Positions 1-8,707 are shown, counted from the first letter of the stretch. The stretch is DNA of 64,000 bases from Nitrospirillum sp034653355 (GCF_034653355.1 NZ_JAYEER010000004.1:1674001-1738000), one strand, 5' to 3'. The notes: generated by a model from the sequence alone, not told the origin. Made by a program: numbers and translations.

Positions 1-483
1 GCCGCCGCTGGCCGCGGCGCCCAGGCCGATGCCGGCCTTGTCCTCCAGCTTCTGCAGGCGCAGGTCGATGTCGGCCGACAGCTTGTCCAACCGGTCCTTG
101 ATCTGGCTGACTTGGTAGGCCAACTCCTCATACTTGCCGGTCTGCTGCTGCGTCTGGGTCTCCATCTGCAGCTTGAGCACCTCGATCTCGCCGGCCGCGG
201 CCGAGCCGCCGCCGGGCGTGCCGGTCATGGGGCCCGAAGGCTTCACGCCGTTGCGGTAGACGTCGCGCGACAAGGTCTGCACGTCCGTCTCCAGCCGGGA
301 CAGGCGGTTCAACAGGTCCTGCATATCGCGGCTTTGCGCCCGGGCCGGACCTGAGGTCAGCAGCGGGGCGGCGACCAGGGCGGCGAAGCCCAGCACGGCG
401 GTGCGGCGCAGCGCGATCCGCCACCAGCGGCTGCCGCGGATTTGCGGACGGGGGGAAATCGGGGACGACAGCGACGGCGTCAT
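1..483 (-). CDS. cpoB: Tol-Pal accessory protein CpoB/YbgF, N-terminal part (cut by window edge)
   Basis: Periplasmic protein that coordinates the Tol-Pal machine with peptidoglycan synthesis at division. The frame is open from the ATG at 483 to base 1, giving 161 residues without a stop, so the C-terminal TPR repeats lie outside the window. A basic stretch (RSRWWRIALRR-like, residues 18-27) is followed by a hydrophobic segment and an AxA-type cleavage site near residue 49 (PARA-Q). After it comes heptad-patterned, Gln/Leu-rich sequence (about 52-75 and 95-150), matching the trimerising coiled coil of YbgF. It follows pal on the same strand, the conserved order, but a terminator-like hairpin lies between them, so it may be expressed by read-through or from its own promoter. 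Confidence 0.88.
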   Translation of the reverse strand, partial: MTPSLSSPISPRPQIRGSRWWRIALRRTAVLGFAALVAAPLLTSGPARAQSRDMQDLLNRLSRLETDVQTLSRDVYRNGVKPSGPMTGTPGGGSAAAGEIEVLKLQMETQTQQQTGKYEELAYQVSQIKDRLDKLSADIDLRLQKLEDKAGIGLGAAASGG

Positions 484-650
484 GGATCGGTTCCGGGGAA
501 GGATCAGCGGGGAACGGGCGACAAGCTTGGCAAGGGCTAGGCGGCCCGCCAAGCGCGACCTTAGCGCGGGCCCCGCCCGCCCGGAAGAGGCGTCCGGGGG
601 CCGCGCTACCTCAAAAGCAGTATTGCTCTGCCCAAAGGTAATATTCGCCA

Positions 651-692
651 AATAAAAAGGCGCCGTCCGACCTCGCGGGTCGAACGGCGCCC
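651..692 (-). terminator. Rho-independent terminator after pal
   Basis: A GC-rich inverted repeat (GGCGCC at 659-664 pairing with GGCGCC at 686-691, extended inward by CGT/ACG and GAC/GTC) is followed on the minus strand by a T-rich run (bases 650-658). It lies 28 bases past the pal stop and would end or attenuate tol-pal transcription before cpoB. Confidence 0.75.
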
Positions 693-719
693 TTTAACTG
701 GCTACCCGTGCGGGGCAGA

Positions 720-1223
720 TCAGTTGATGACCGTCACGCCGCGACGGTTCTGCGCCCAGGCGGCCTCGTTGGAACCGAGGACGGCGGGACGCTCCTTGCC
801 GTAGCTGATCACCTGCACGCGGGCCAGGTCAACGCCGGTGGCGGTCAGGTAGTTCTTCACGGCGTTGGCGCGGCGCTCACCCAGGGCGAGGTTGTACTCG
901 CGGGTGCCGCGCTCGTCAGCGTGGCCTTCGATCGTGATGGTGACCGAACCCCACTTCTTCAGCCAGGCGGCCTGCTTATCCAGGGTCGCGGTGGCTTCCG
1001 GGGTCAGGTCGAACTTGTCGTAACCGAAGAACACGCGGTCACCAACGTTGACCACGAAGTCTTCCTTGGAACCCGGGACCGGGCCGGTCGGCTTGGCGGC
1101 CGGCGGCGTGGTGGTGGTGGTGGCGGTACCGCCGGTGGCGACTTCGGCCTTCTTCTCCGGGGTGGAGGAGCAAGCGGCCACCAGGGCCAGAGCAGCACAC
1201 AGGCTCAGATATTTCATGCGCAT
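720..1223 (-). CDS. pal: Peptidoglycan-associated outer-membrane lipoprotein Pal
   Basis: Outer-membrane lipoprotein that anchors the Tol machine to peptidoglycan. The 167-residue protein has a signal peptide ending in a lipobox with the lipidated Cys at residue 18 (LVAAC), then a short Thr/Pro linker, then an OmpA-type domain from about residue 55 to the end. The peptidoglycan-binding signature EGHADERGTREYN is present, with the conserved Asp and Arg. A GGGGG ribosome site sits just upstream; a second ATG two codons in (1217) is also possible. It is separated from tolB by 174 bases containing a strong hairpin and a TATAAT-like element, suggesting it also has its own promoter, as is common for this abundant lipoprotein. 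Confidence 0.96.
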   Translation of the reverse strand: MRMKYLSLCAALALVAACSSTPEKKAEVATGGTATTTTTPPAAKPTGPVPGSKEDFVVNVGDRVFFGYDKFDLTPEATATLDKQAAWLKKWGSVTITIEGHADERGTREYNLALGERRANAVKNYLTATGVDLARVQVISYGKERPAVLGSNEAAWAQNRRGVTVIN

Positions 1224-1296
1224 AGTTTGAGACCCCCTACGGACAACTTTAAAGTGGGATTGCTATTATCGCGACCGCGATCTCGATTGAAGTGAG

Positions 1297-1330
1297 GTGG
1301 CGGCGGCAGCTGTCAAGCCGCCACCGCCAC
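1297..1330 (-). other. Strong intergenic hairpin between tolB and pal
   Basis: Two 14-base arms, GTGGCGGCGGCAGC (1297-1310) and GCCGCCACCGCCAC (1317-1330), pair with two G-U wobbles around a 6-base loop. No T-run follows on either strand, so it is more likely an mRNA-stabilising or attenuating element than a terminator. Confidence 0.5.
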
Positions 1331-1397
1331 TTATTCCCGTCTCTGTAGACCGACAAGTCTTACGTCGCTCTTGCGCTGCGAAAGTACTGTGGCCCTA

Positions 1398-2732
1398 TCA
1401 CGGAATCAAGGGCGACCAAGCGGGGTCCGAGGCATCCGTAGGCGTTAGCATCTGCCGTTCGTTGCGTCCCGTGAGATCGATGGAGTAGAGGCGGACCTGG
1501 CGCTGACGGCCGCCCTCACCCGTCGGCTTTTCCTTAAAATACATGAGGACACGGCCGTTGGGCGCCCACGTCGGGCCCTCAACCAGGTAGCCGGTGCTCA
1601 ATTCGCGCTCACCGGAACCGTCGGGACGGATCACGCCGATCGAGAACCGGCCACCGTTGATCCGTGTGAAGGCGATGAGGTCACCACGGGGCGACCATAC
1701 CGGGGTGCCATACTTTCCGGCACCGAAAGTAATGCGTTGAACATTCGTGCCGTCAGCATTCATCGTATAGATCTGTTGACTTCCGCCTCTGTCGGACTCG
1801 AAAGTAATTTTACTTCCGTCAGGCGAGAAGGACGGCGCGGTATCAATGGCCGGATTGTCGGTCAGGCGGGTCTGGCGACGGGTGCGCAGGTCCAGCAGGT
1901 AGATGTCGGTGTTGCCGTTCTGGGCCAAGCTCATGATGACCTTGTTGCCGTCGGGCGAGAAACGCGGGGCGAAGGTCATGCCCGGAAAGTCACCCAAAAC
2001 TTCCTGCCGGCCGGTGTCCACGTTGAAGATGTACACCCTAGGCCTGTTGTTGAAGTAACTCAGGTATGTAATTTCCTGAGCCGTGGGCGAGAAACGCGGC
2101 GTTAACACCAGCACCCGGCCATCGGTCAGATACAGGTTATTCTCGCCATCCTGGTCCATGATGGCCAGGCGCTTCTGCCGCGCCGTCGCCGGACCTGATT
2201 CGGCGATGTAGACGATGCGGGTGTCGAAGTAGCCGTCCTCGCCCGTGATGCGCTTATAGATGGCGTCGGCGATGATGTGGGCGATGCGGCGCCAGCCATC
2301 AGGTTGGGTGAAGTAGGCCAGGCCGGTCAGCTGCTGCTGCGCCAGCACGTCGAACAGGCGGAACTCCACCTTCAGCCGGCCATCGGGCTGCACGCTGGCG
2401 GTGCCACTGACCAGGGCCTGGGCGTTGATGACCTTCCAGTCGCCGTAGCGCGGCAGGCCATTGGCCAGCTGGTCCGGCGTCTGGATGAAGGCGCGGTGGT
2501 CCAGGGGACGGAACAGGCCGGAGCGTTCCAGGTCGGCCTCGACCACGTTGGCGATCTGCGCGCCCACCGCCTCGCCATAGAATTGGGTGACGGCGATGGG
2601 CAGCGGTTGGACATTGCCCACAGTGATATCGAGATGCAGCTCGGCCTTGGCCTGAACCGCGACCGCCATGATCATCACGGCAGCCAGGGCGATGGCGCGC
2701 CGTAGGGCGGTTAGCGTCTGTCGCGTGGTCAT
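1398..2732 (-). CDS. tolB: Tol-Pal system beta-propeller protein TolB
   Basis: Periplasmic protein that binds Pal and TolA during envelope constriction. The 444-residue product starts at the ATG at 2732, which overlaps the tolA stop by one base (TGATG); a longer open frame upstream runs antisense-free through tolA and is not needed. Residues 1-30 are a Sec signal peptide (VQAKA-E cleavage). The TolB N domain follows to about residue 165, then repeated WD40-like PD40 blades, each with the F-SPDG or W-SPxG signature (FSPDGNKV, FSPDGSKI, WSPRGDL, WAPNGRV). Length and domain order match the family. Confidence 0.97.
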   Translation of the reverse strand: MTTRQTLTALRRAIALAAVMIMAVAVQAKAELHLDITVGNVQPLPIAVTQFYGEAVGAQIANVVEADLERSGLFRPLDHRAFIQTPDQLANGLPRYGDWKVINAQALVSGTASVQPDGRLKVEFRLFDVLAQQQLTGLAYFTQPDGWRRIAHIIADAIYKRITGEDGYFDTRIVYIAESGPATARQKRLAIMDQDGENNLYLTDGRVLVLTPRFSPTAQEITYLSYFNNRPRVYIFNVDTGRQEVLGDFPGMTFAPRFSPDGNKVIMSLAQNGNTDIYLLDLRTRRQTRLTDNPAIDTAPSFSPDGSKITFESDRGGSQQIYTMNADGTNVQRITFGAGKYGTPVWSPRGDLIAFTRINGGRFSIGVIRPDGSGERELSTGYLVEGPTWAPNGRVLMYFKEKPTGEGGRQRQVRLYSIDLTGRNERQMLTPTDASDPAWSPLIP

Positions 2733-3676
2733 CAGAACATGTCCTTCGGGCTGAACGTGAACACGATGGACCCGGCCCCGCCGTACTTTTCCTTGGGCAG
2801 GCGCAAGGTCGAACACTGATCCTTCTGCAGCGCGCGGAGGGTGCTCTCCACGAAGCTGCGGTACGTGGGGTTGGACAGCGAGCCGTTGCCGGACACGTAG
2901 TCCACCTTGGTGACGCGCATGGAACTGTCGAAGGTGACGCGGATGTCGGCGCTCATCTTGTCCACATCCTTGCCACCAGCCGGCACGGCCCAGCATCCCG
3001 CCAATTGCGAGCGCAGGGCGTCCTGTTCTGACGCCGAAAGATGGTCGGATTGAGGCTGAGCCACCGAGGTCTGCTGTGTCTTCGGTGTGTCTTTCGCCGG
3101 CGTGTCCTTCGCCGTCTCCTTGGGCTTGTCTTCCTTCAGCTTGTCCACGTTCTTCAGGATGCTGTCCAGGGACGGCGTATCCTTCTTCGGCGGCTCAGGC
3201 TTCTTGGGTTCGGGCTTGGGGGGTTCCGGCTTCGGCACTGGCTTGGGCTGTTCCAGCTCCACCGTCTTCTGCTCTTCCACCTTGGGCACCTCCATCTTCT
3301 TGATGGGCAGGGCCTCGGGCTCCGGCGGGGGCGGCGGCGCGGGGGTGGGCTTAGGCGGCTCCGGCTTCGGCGGTTCGGGCGGGGTCGGCTTTTCCGGCAC
3401 CGTTTCCGGTGGCGGCGGAGTCGGCTCGGCCTCGGCCTGCTGCTGCGGCGGGGTGGGTGGGGTCGGGTCGGGCTGCGGCTCGGGCGCCCTGGGCGCCGGC
3501 GGCTGCGGCGTCTCCGGCGGCTTGACCGACGTGTTGGTCAGCTCGCTGATGTCCATCTCCACCGCCACAGGCTCCGACATGACCAGCGGTTCGCTTTTCA
3601 GCAAAGGCAGGCCAAGGATCGCCAGCAGCAGCAGCGCGACATGCAGGACGACTGAAAAGATGATGGCCGGACGCAT
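2732..3676 (-). CDS. tolA: Tol energy-transducing protein TolA
   Basis: Inner-membrane protein that couples the TolQR proton channel to TolB and Pal. The 314-residue protein has one N-terminal membrane helix (about residues 4-26), a long Pro/Lys/Glu-rich periplasmic spacer (about 50-215, with many PPEPP and PKPEPP repeats) and a C-terminal TolA/TonB-like domain with two Cys (GCWAVP and QCSTL) typical of TolA. The spacer is Pro-rich rather than the Ala/Lys helix of enterobacterial TolA, as in other alphaproteobacteria. It sits 20 bases after tolR and overlaps tolB by one base. Confidence 0.93.
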   Translation of the reverse strand: MRPAIIFSVVLHVALLLLAILGLPLLKSEPLVMSEPVAVEMDISELTNTSVKPPETPQPPAPRAPEPQPDPTPPTPPQQQAEAEPTPPPPETVPEKPTPPEPPKPEPPKPTPAPPPPPEPEALPIKKMEVPKVEEQKTVELEQPKPVPKPEPPKPEPKKPEPPKKDTPSLDSILKNVDKLKEDKPKETAKDTPAKDTPKTQQTSVAQPQSDHLSASEQDALRSQLAGCWAVPAGGKDVDKMSADIRVTFDSSMRVTKVDYVSGNGSLSNPTYRSFVESTLRALQKDQCSTLRLPKEKYGGAGSIVFTFSPKDMF

Positions 3677-3696
3677 GGGATCGGTCTGGCTTCCTG

Positions 3697-4146
3697 CTAA
3701 TGACGGGCCGGGGTGTCAGGCAGTTGCGCGATCAGCGACACCTTCTTGTAGCCGGCGCTGCTGATCGCCCCCATGACCTCGACGATGCGGCCATAGGCCA
3801 GGGACTTGTCGCCCCGCACGAAGATGCGGGCGTCGGCGTTGTTCTGGCTGATGGCCTCCAGACGCGGCACCAGGTCGGTCAGGTCCGTCTTGGTCTCGTT
3901 CAGGTAGACGTCGCCATTGTCGCGGATGGACACGACCAGCGGCTCGTCCTGGCCCGGGATGGCCTTGGCGTTTGTCTTGGGCAGGTCGACCGGCACGCCC
4001 ACGGTCAGCAAGGGCGCCGTCACCATGAAGATGATGAGCAGCACCAGCATCACGTCCACCATGGGCGTGACGTTGATGTCGGCCATGGGGCGCGCGCGGC
4101 GGCGCCCCCGGCCCGTGGACTGCTTTCCCGACAGCGACGCGCCCAT
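3697..4146 (-). CDS. tolR: Tol proton-channel subunit TolR
   Basis: ExbD/TolR family protein of 149 residues. An Arg-rich cytoplasmic N-terminus leads into a single membrane helix with the conserved proton-carrying Asp (D31 in PMVDVMLVLLIIF), followed by a periplasmic domain with the KTDLTDLVPRL and VFVRGDKSLAYG-like motifs. The start lies one base after the tolQ stop, consistent with co-translation. It forms the proton-motive-force motor with TolQ. Confidence 0.96.
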   Translation of the reverse strand: MGASLSGKQSTGRGRRRARPMADINVTPMVDVMLVLLIIFMVTAPLLTVGVPVDLPKTNAKAIPGQDEPLVVSIRDNGDVYLNETKTDLTDLVPRLEAISQNNADARIFVRGDKSLAYGRIVEVMGAISSAGYKKVSLIAQLPDTPARH

Positions 4147-4147
4147 G

Positions 4148-4876
4148 TCAGCCCCGCTCTTCCAGGTGGCGCTGCAGGATGGCGCTGAATTCTGTCACGA
4201 ATGAGTCCAGCCGGTCGCCGAAGCGGGCGATGTCGGAGGAGAACTTGTTGTAGGCGATGCTGGCCGGGATGGCCGCCACCAGGCCCAGGGCCGTGGCGAA
4301 CAGCGCCTCGGCGATGGAGGGGGCCACGACCGCCAAGCTGGTGTTGCCGGCCGCCGCGATGCTGGTGAAGCTGTGCATGATGCCCCACACCGTGCCCAGC
4401 AGGCCGACGAAGGGGGCATTGGACCCGACGGTGGCCAGCACGGTGATGTAGCGTTCCGTCTGCGCCATCTCGCGGCTGACGGTCACGGACATCACGCGCT
4501 CGATGCGCTGGGCCAGGTTGGCGCGCATGGCGCCGGAGGAGGTCAGCCCGCGCTCGTTGGCGTGGCGCCATTCGCGCATGCCGGCGGCGAAGGTGGCGGA
4601 CAGCGGGTCGCTGGGGGCCTTGCCCACCTCCTCATACAACTGGTCCAGCGAGCCGCCGGACCAGAACTGCTCCTCGAAATCGGCGGCGGCGGCCTTCATG
4701 CGGCGCAGCTTGACCGACTTGTCGAAGATGATGGCCCACACCCAGACCGAGGCCGCCAGCAGCCCCAGCATGATGGCCTTGACCAGCCAGTTGGCCGTCA
4801 TGAACAGGCTGAGGGCCGACAGGTCCGCCGTCGGATTGGCGCCCAGGGCCACGAAATTCATGATCAGATGCTGCAT
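4148..4876 (-). CDS. tolQ: Tol proton-channel subunit TolQ
   Basis: MotA/TolQ/ExbB family channel protein, about 242 residues, with three membrane helices (roughly residues 25-47, 130-155 and 165-190). The family signature LGTVWGIMHSF and the AIPASIAYN segment are visible. I chose the ATG at 4876, which has a GAGAGTGG ribosome site; a GTG at 4888 would add four residues and overlap the ybgC stop by 4 bases. First of the tolQRAB genes. Confidence 0.95.
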   Translation of the reverse strand: MQHLIMNFVALGANPTADLSALSLFMTANWLVKAIMLGLLAASVWVWAIIFDKSVKLRRMKAAAADFEEQFWSGGSLDQLYEEVGKAPSDPLSATFAAGMREWRHANERGLTSSGAMRANLAQRIERVMSVTVSREMAQTERYITVLATVGSNAPFVGLLGTVWGIMHSFTSIAAAGNTSLAVVAPSIAEALFATALGLVAAIPASIAYNKFSSDIARFGDRLDSFVTEFSAILQRHLEERG

Positions 4877-4884
4877 CGCCACTC

Positions 4885-5466
4885 TCACTCTTCGGACGGG
4901 GCGTCCGCCGACGCGCCGTCACCCTTCGAATTGATCTTTTCGCCGTTGCCCCGACCTACCCCCAAACGGGCGAAGGCCTGCGCCACCGGCGTTGGGACCC
5001 GCACCGCCCGGCCTTGGGCGTTGATGCAGGCCAGTTTCAGGCTCAGCCGGACCAGGGTCTGGTCCTCCCCCGTCACCGTATCCGGGGTCGCCGCGCCGGG
5101 CGGCACAATGCCACCACTTTGTGGCCGGTATATGGTCTGTTCCGCTAAAACCGTTGCACCGGTGACACTGGTGATGCGGCTGCGCACCAGAAGTGTGTCC
5201 TCCAGCCGCGCCGGGGCCAGAAAGTCCATGGTGCAGCGGCGCACGGCGAAAGCGACGCCGGTCGCCGCCACCTGTTCCGCATGCGGCACCCCCAGCACGC
5301 GCAGCATCTCCGTCCGCGCCCGCTCGGCATAGCGCAGGTAGTTGGCGTGGTAGACGATGCCGCCGGCATCCGTGTCCTCGTAATAGACACGGACGGGGAA
5401 GTGGTGGACGTCGCCCACCATATGGCCGGAGAGATGGCCCCCAAGCAGGTCAAGGGCCTCAGACAT
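4885..5466 (-). CDS. ybgC: Acyl-CoA thioesterase YbgC
   Basis: Cytoplasmic hot-dog-fold thioesterase that is the usual first gene of tol-pal operons. The active-site motif YYEDTDAGGIVYHANY is intact near residues 28-43, including the catalytic Asp. The 193-residue protein is about 50 residues longer than the compact family, through an N-terminal leader of about 20 residues and a hydrophilic tail (KINSKGDGASADAPSEE). Its start overlaps the ruvB stop by 8 bases and its stop abuts tolQ, so ruvCAB and tol genes look like one transcription unit. Confidence 0.93.
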   Translation of the reverse strand: MSEALDLLGGHLSGHMVGDVHHFPVRVYYEDTDAGGIVYHANYLRYAERARTEMLRVLGVPHAEQVAATGVAFAVRRCTMDFLAPARLEDTLLVRSRITSVTGATVLAEQTIYRPQSGGIVPPGAATPDTVTGEDQTLVRLSLKLACINAQGRAVRVPTPVAQAFARLGVGRGNGEKINSKGDGASADAPSEE

Positions 5467-6544
5467 CCAGCCCCTCCTCCGCGTCCGGCCCTTCCACGTC
5501 CATGGGCCCCAGCAGGTCCAGCTGGCGCGCCGGGGTGGCCACGGGGGCGGGCAGGCCCAGATAGCGATAGCCCATGTCGGTCAGCAGGCGGCCACGCGGC
5601 GTGCGCTGCAGCAGGCCCTGCTGGATCAGATAGGGCTCGATCACCTCTTCCAGCACGTCGCGCTGTTCCGACAAGGCGGCCGCCAGCGTCTCCACCCCCA
5701 CCGGGCCGCCACCGTAATTGTTGGCGATGCAATTGAGATAGCGCCGGTCCATGGCGTCGAAGCCCAGGCGATCGACCTCCAGCCGGGTCAGGGCGATGTC
5801 GGCCGCGCGGGCGTCGATCTCGGTGGCGCCGGCCACGGCGGCGAAGTCGCGCACCCGTCGCAGCAGGCGTCCGGCCACGCGCGGCGTGCCGCGTGAGCGG
5901 CGCGCGATCTCCAGCGCCCCTTCCGGCAGCAGCGTCATGTCCAGCAGGCGGGCGGCACGGCCGACGATCAGCTGCAGCTCCTCCGGCTCATAGAACTGCA
6001 TGCGCAGGGGAATGCCGAATCGCTCCCGCAAGGGGCGGGTGATGAGGCCGGATCGGGTGGTGGCGCCCACCAGGGTGAAGGGCGGCAGGTCGATGCGGAC
6101 GGAACGCGCGGCCGGCCCCTCGCCAATGATGAGGTCCAGGTGGAAATCCTCCATGGCCGGGTAGAGGATTTCCTCCACCGCCGGAGACAGGCGGTGGATC
6201 TCGTCGATGAACAGCACGTCATGCGGCTGCAGGTTGGTCAGCAGGGCCGCCAGATCGCCGGCCTTGGCGATGACCGGGCCGGAAGTGGCGCGGAACCCGG
6301 CCCCCATCTCCTTCGCCACGATCTGGGCCAGCGTGGTCTTGCCCAGGCCGGGCGGGCCGAACAGCAGCACATGGTCCAGCGACTCGCCCCGTGAGCGGGC
6401 GGCCTGGATGAAGATGGACAGGTTCTCGCGCACTTGGCGTTGGCCGGTGAAATCGGCCAGGGACAATGGACGCAGCGACACGTCCTGCCCATCCCCCGCG
6501 GCCCGTTCGCGGCTCACCAAACGGTCCGACTCCGGGCCGCTCAT
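5459..6544 (-). CDS. ruvB: Holliday junction branch-migration ATPase RuvB
   Basis: AAA+ motor that drives branch migration with RuvA. The 361-residue protein has Walker A GPPGLGKTT (about residue 65), Walker B LFIDEIHRL, the sensor/arginine-finger region GATTRSGLITRPLRERF, and a C-terminal winged-helix domain (MDRRYLNCIANNYGGGPVG). Its start overlaps the ruvA stop by 4 bases (ATGA). The tail past residue 340 (LDLLGPMDVEGPDAEEG) is acidic. Confidence 0.98.
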   Translation of the reverse strand: MSGPESDRLVSRERAAGDGQDVSLRPLSLADFTGQRQVRENLSIFIQAARSRGESLDHVLLFGPPGLGKTTLAQIVAKEMGAGFRATSGPVIAKAGDLAALLTNLQPHDVLFIDEIHRLSPAVEEILYPAMEDFHLDLIIGEGPAARSVRIDLPPFTLVGATTRSGLITRPLRERFGIPLRMQFYEPEELQLIVGRAARLLDMTLLPEGALEIARRSRGTPRVAGRLLRRVRDFAAVAGATEIDARAADIALTRLEVDRLGFDAMDRRYLNCIANNYGGGPVGVETLAAALSEQRDVLEEVIEPYLIQQGLLQRTPRGRLLTDMGYRYLGLPAPVATPARQLDLLGPMDVEGPDAEEGLDV

Positions 6545-7167
6545 GCGCTCAGTTCCTTGAGGCCGGCACGAATCAGTTCGGAAACACCGGCCTCAGGCCC
6601 CAGACGGGTGGCGCAAGTGGTGACGGCGGCGAAGGCCTCCAGCCGCTTGTAGCCCAGGTTGACCAGGGCGGAAACGGCGTCGGCCACGGCGCCGTTGGCG
6701 GCGGGGGCCGCCGCCGCATCCGTCTTGCCGGCCGGCGTGCCAGCCAAGGTGGGGGTCAGCGCCAGGGCCGGCACCTTGTCCTTCAGCTCGCTGATCATGC
6801 GGGTGGCCAGCTTCGGCCCCACGCCGTCGGCCTGTGTCAGCGCTGTCTTGTCCTGGGCCATCAGGGCCTGGGCGATCTGCTCCGGCGACAGCACGGACAG
6901 CACGGCCAGGGCGACGCGGGCGCCCACCCCCTGCACCGTGGTCAGCAGGCGGAACCAGTCCCGCTCCGCCACGTCGGCGAAGGCGAACAGCTGCATCTTG
7001 TCTTCCGACACCCACATCTCGGTCAGGACCGAGACGGCCTCCCCCACCCCGCCCAGGCGGCGCAAGGTGCGGGAGGAGGCGGAGACGAGATAGCCCACCC
7101 CACCCACGTCGATGATGGCCCAGTCCAGGCCGGTGCTGTCCAAAAGACCTTTTAGTTTCGCGATCAT
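6541..7167 (-). CDS. ruvA: Holliday junction-binding protein RuvA
   Basis: Tetrameric DNA-junction-binding subunit of the RuvAB complex, 208 residues from the ATG at 7167. The OB-fold N-domain (IAKLKGLLDSTGLDWAIIDV), two helix-hairpin-helix motifs (VQGVGARVALAVLS and ADGVGPKLATRMI), a flexible Ala/Pro linker and the C-terminal RuvB-binding domain (NLGYKRLEA) are all visible. The longer open frame upstream of 7167 overlaps ruvC and is rejected. It overlaps ruvC and ruvB by 4 bases each. Confidence 0.97.
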   Translation of the reverse strand: MIAKLKGLLDSTGLDWAIIDVGGVGYLVSASSRTLRRLGGVGEAVSVLTEMWVSEDKMQLFAFADVAERDWFRLLTTVQGVGARVALAVLSVLSPEQIAQALMAQDKTALTQADGVGPKLATRMISELKDKVPALALTPTLAGTPAGKTDAAAAPAANGAVADAVSALVNLGYKRLEAFAAVTTCATRLGPEAGVSELIRAGLKELSA

Positions 7168-7688
7168 CGCGCCGCCCCCGCCATGATGCCGCCTATCAGG
7201 CGCCGGGTCTGGCTGTGGTGGGCGTGGCAGATGGCGACGGCCAAGGCGTCGGCCGCGTCCGCCTTGGACAGCTGGAAGCCCGGCAGCAGCATGCGCACCA
7301 TGGCCTGCACCTGCGTCTTGTCGGCATGCCCCGCGCCCACCACCGACTTCTTCACCAGGTTGGGCGGGTATTCCGACACGGACAGCCCCTCCCGCGCCGG
7401 GGCCAGCAGGGCGATGCCCCGCGCCTGCCCCAGCTTCAGGGTGGAGACGGGGTTCTTGTTCACGAAGGTCTCTTCCACCGCCGCCTCGTCCGGCGTCCAA
7501 GTCCGGATGACGTCCTGCAGGCCTTCGTACAGGGTGACGAGACGGCGGGCCAAGTCGTCCCGGTCGTCGGAGTGCACGACCCCGTCGGCGACATGCGTCA
7601 ACCGGTTGCCCGAGACGTCGATGACGCCCCAGCCCATGTTGCGCAAGCCCGGATCAAGGCCCAGCACGCGGATCGACCGATCCCCCAT
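7164..7688 (-). CDS. ruvC: Holliday junction resolvase RuvC
   Basis: RNase H-fold endonuclease that cuts Holliday junctions. The 174-residue protein shows the first catalytic Asp in GLDPGLRNMGWG (D12), the catalytic Glu region AAVEETFVNKNP, and the C-terminal Asp cluster SKADAADALAVAICHAH. Starts 27 bases after the yebC stop, so yebC-ruvC-ruvA-ruvB is probably one operon. No alphaproteobacterial LexA box (GTTC-N7-GTTC) was noticed immediately upstream. Confidence 0.97.
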   Translation of the reverse strand: MGDRSIRVLGLDPGLRNMGWGVIDVSGNRLTHVADGVVHSDDRDDLARRLVTLYEGLQDVIRTWTPDEAAVEETFVNKNPVSTLKLGQARGIALLAPAREGLSVSEYPPNLVKKSVVGAGHADKTQVQAMVRMLLPGFQLSKADAADALAVAICHAHHSQTRRLIGGIMAGAAR

Positions 7689-7714
7689 GGCCGCCGTCCC
7701 CCTTCCCGTCCGGC

Positions 7715-8464
7715 TTAGCCCAGCTTCTCCAGAAGCTCCGGCGACAGCTCGAAGTTGCCGATGACGTTCTGCACATCGTCGCTGTCGTCCAGCACGTCCA
7801 GCAGCTTCAGCAGGCTCTGCGCCGCGTCTTCCGACGGGGCCACCGTGTTCAGCGGCTGCCAGGTCAGCTTGGCGCCTTCGGGCGCGCCGAACTTGGCTTC
7901 CAGCGCGTCGCGCACCTCGCCCAGGCTATCGACACCGGTGATGATGGAGTGGCTCTCCCCATCGCTGCTGACATCGTCGGCGCCCGCCTCGATGGCGGCT
8001 TCCAGCACGGTGTCGGCATCCGCCACGCTGGCCGGATAGGTGACCAGGCCGATGCGGTTGAACATGAAGCTGACCGAGTTGGTCTCGCCCAACGTGCCGC
8101 CGTGCTTGGAGAAGGCGGAGCGCACTTCCGAGGCGGTGCGGTTGCGGTTGTCGGTCAGCGCCTCGACGATCAGGGCGACGCCTCCGGGGCCGTAGCCCTC
8201 GTACCGCACCTCATCATAATTGGTGTCGTCGCCGGCGCCGGGCGTGCCCTGCTTGATGGCGCGGTCGATGCGGTCGCGCGGCATGTTCTGCACGCGGGCG
8301 GCCTGGATGGCGGCGCGCAGGCGCGGGTTGTGCCCCGGGTCGGGCAGGCCCGCCTTGGCGGCCACGGTGATTTCACGCGCAAGCTTGTTGAACAGCTTGG
8401 ACCGCTTGACGTCCTGGGCGCCCTTGCGGTGCATGATGTTCTTGAACTGTGAATGTCCAGCCAT
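7715..8464 (-). CDS. yebC: YebC/TACO1-family translation or transcription factor
   Basis: Conserved 249-residue protein beginning MAGHSQFKNIMHRKGAQD, the highly conserved YebC N-terminus. The motif GTPGAGDDTNYDEVRYEGYGPGG and the FMFNRIGLV segment identify the family. Members have been described both as DNA-binding regulators (including of ruv genes) and, for the mitochondrial homologue and recent bacterial work, as factors that help ribosomes through proline-rich sequence. The downstream product TolA is extremely proline-rich, and EF-P also lies in this window. An upstream in-frame start at 8533 is possible but lacks family similarity. Confidence 0.95.
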   Translation of the reverse strand: MAGHSQFKNIMHRKGAQDVKRSKLFNKLAREITVAAKAGLPDPGHNPRLRAAIQAARVQNMPRDRIDRAIKQGTPGAGDDTNYDEVRYEGYGPGGVALIVEALTDNRNRTASEVRSAFSKHGGTLGETNSVSFMFNRIGLVTYPASVADADTVLEAAIEAGADDVSSDGESHSIITGVDSLGEVRDALEAKFGAPEGAKLTWQPLNTVAPSEDAAQSLLKLLDVLDDSDDVQNVIGNFELSPELLEKLG

Positions 8465-8707
8465 GGGACCCTGAACTCTATATGGGGTTGAGCGGGGGTA
8501 TATCCGGGCAGCTTGTACCACATGTTGTGGCATCAGGCACGCCCAGGGACAGGCCTGGGGGCGAAGCTTGCCACAGGCTTGTCACAGGACCGTGCTTTCC
8601 GTCCGAGTTACGGCCGCTTTATGGCGGAATTCCGGCGACGCCGCCAAGGAGGTTTCTGCAATGCTAACCGGAAAGGCGGCGGGCGACGGGGCGAAAGTGC
8701 GGCCGAC

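Noticed and set aside
2733..2996. 88-codon N-terminal extension of TolB
   Set aside because: Lies wholly inside tolA in another frame; the signal peptide begins at 2732.
3041..3764. Gly-rich and Leu/Arg-rich ORFs opposite tolA
   Set aside because: Complement of the Pro-rich TolA spacer; low complexity explains the openness.
8465..8707. Possible short gene between yebC and the YmdB-like gene
   Set aside because: No frame has convincing coding character; only a small palindrome (CCACA-TGT-TGTGG at 8518-8530) and probable promoter sequence.
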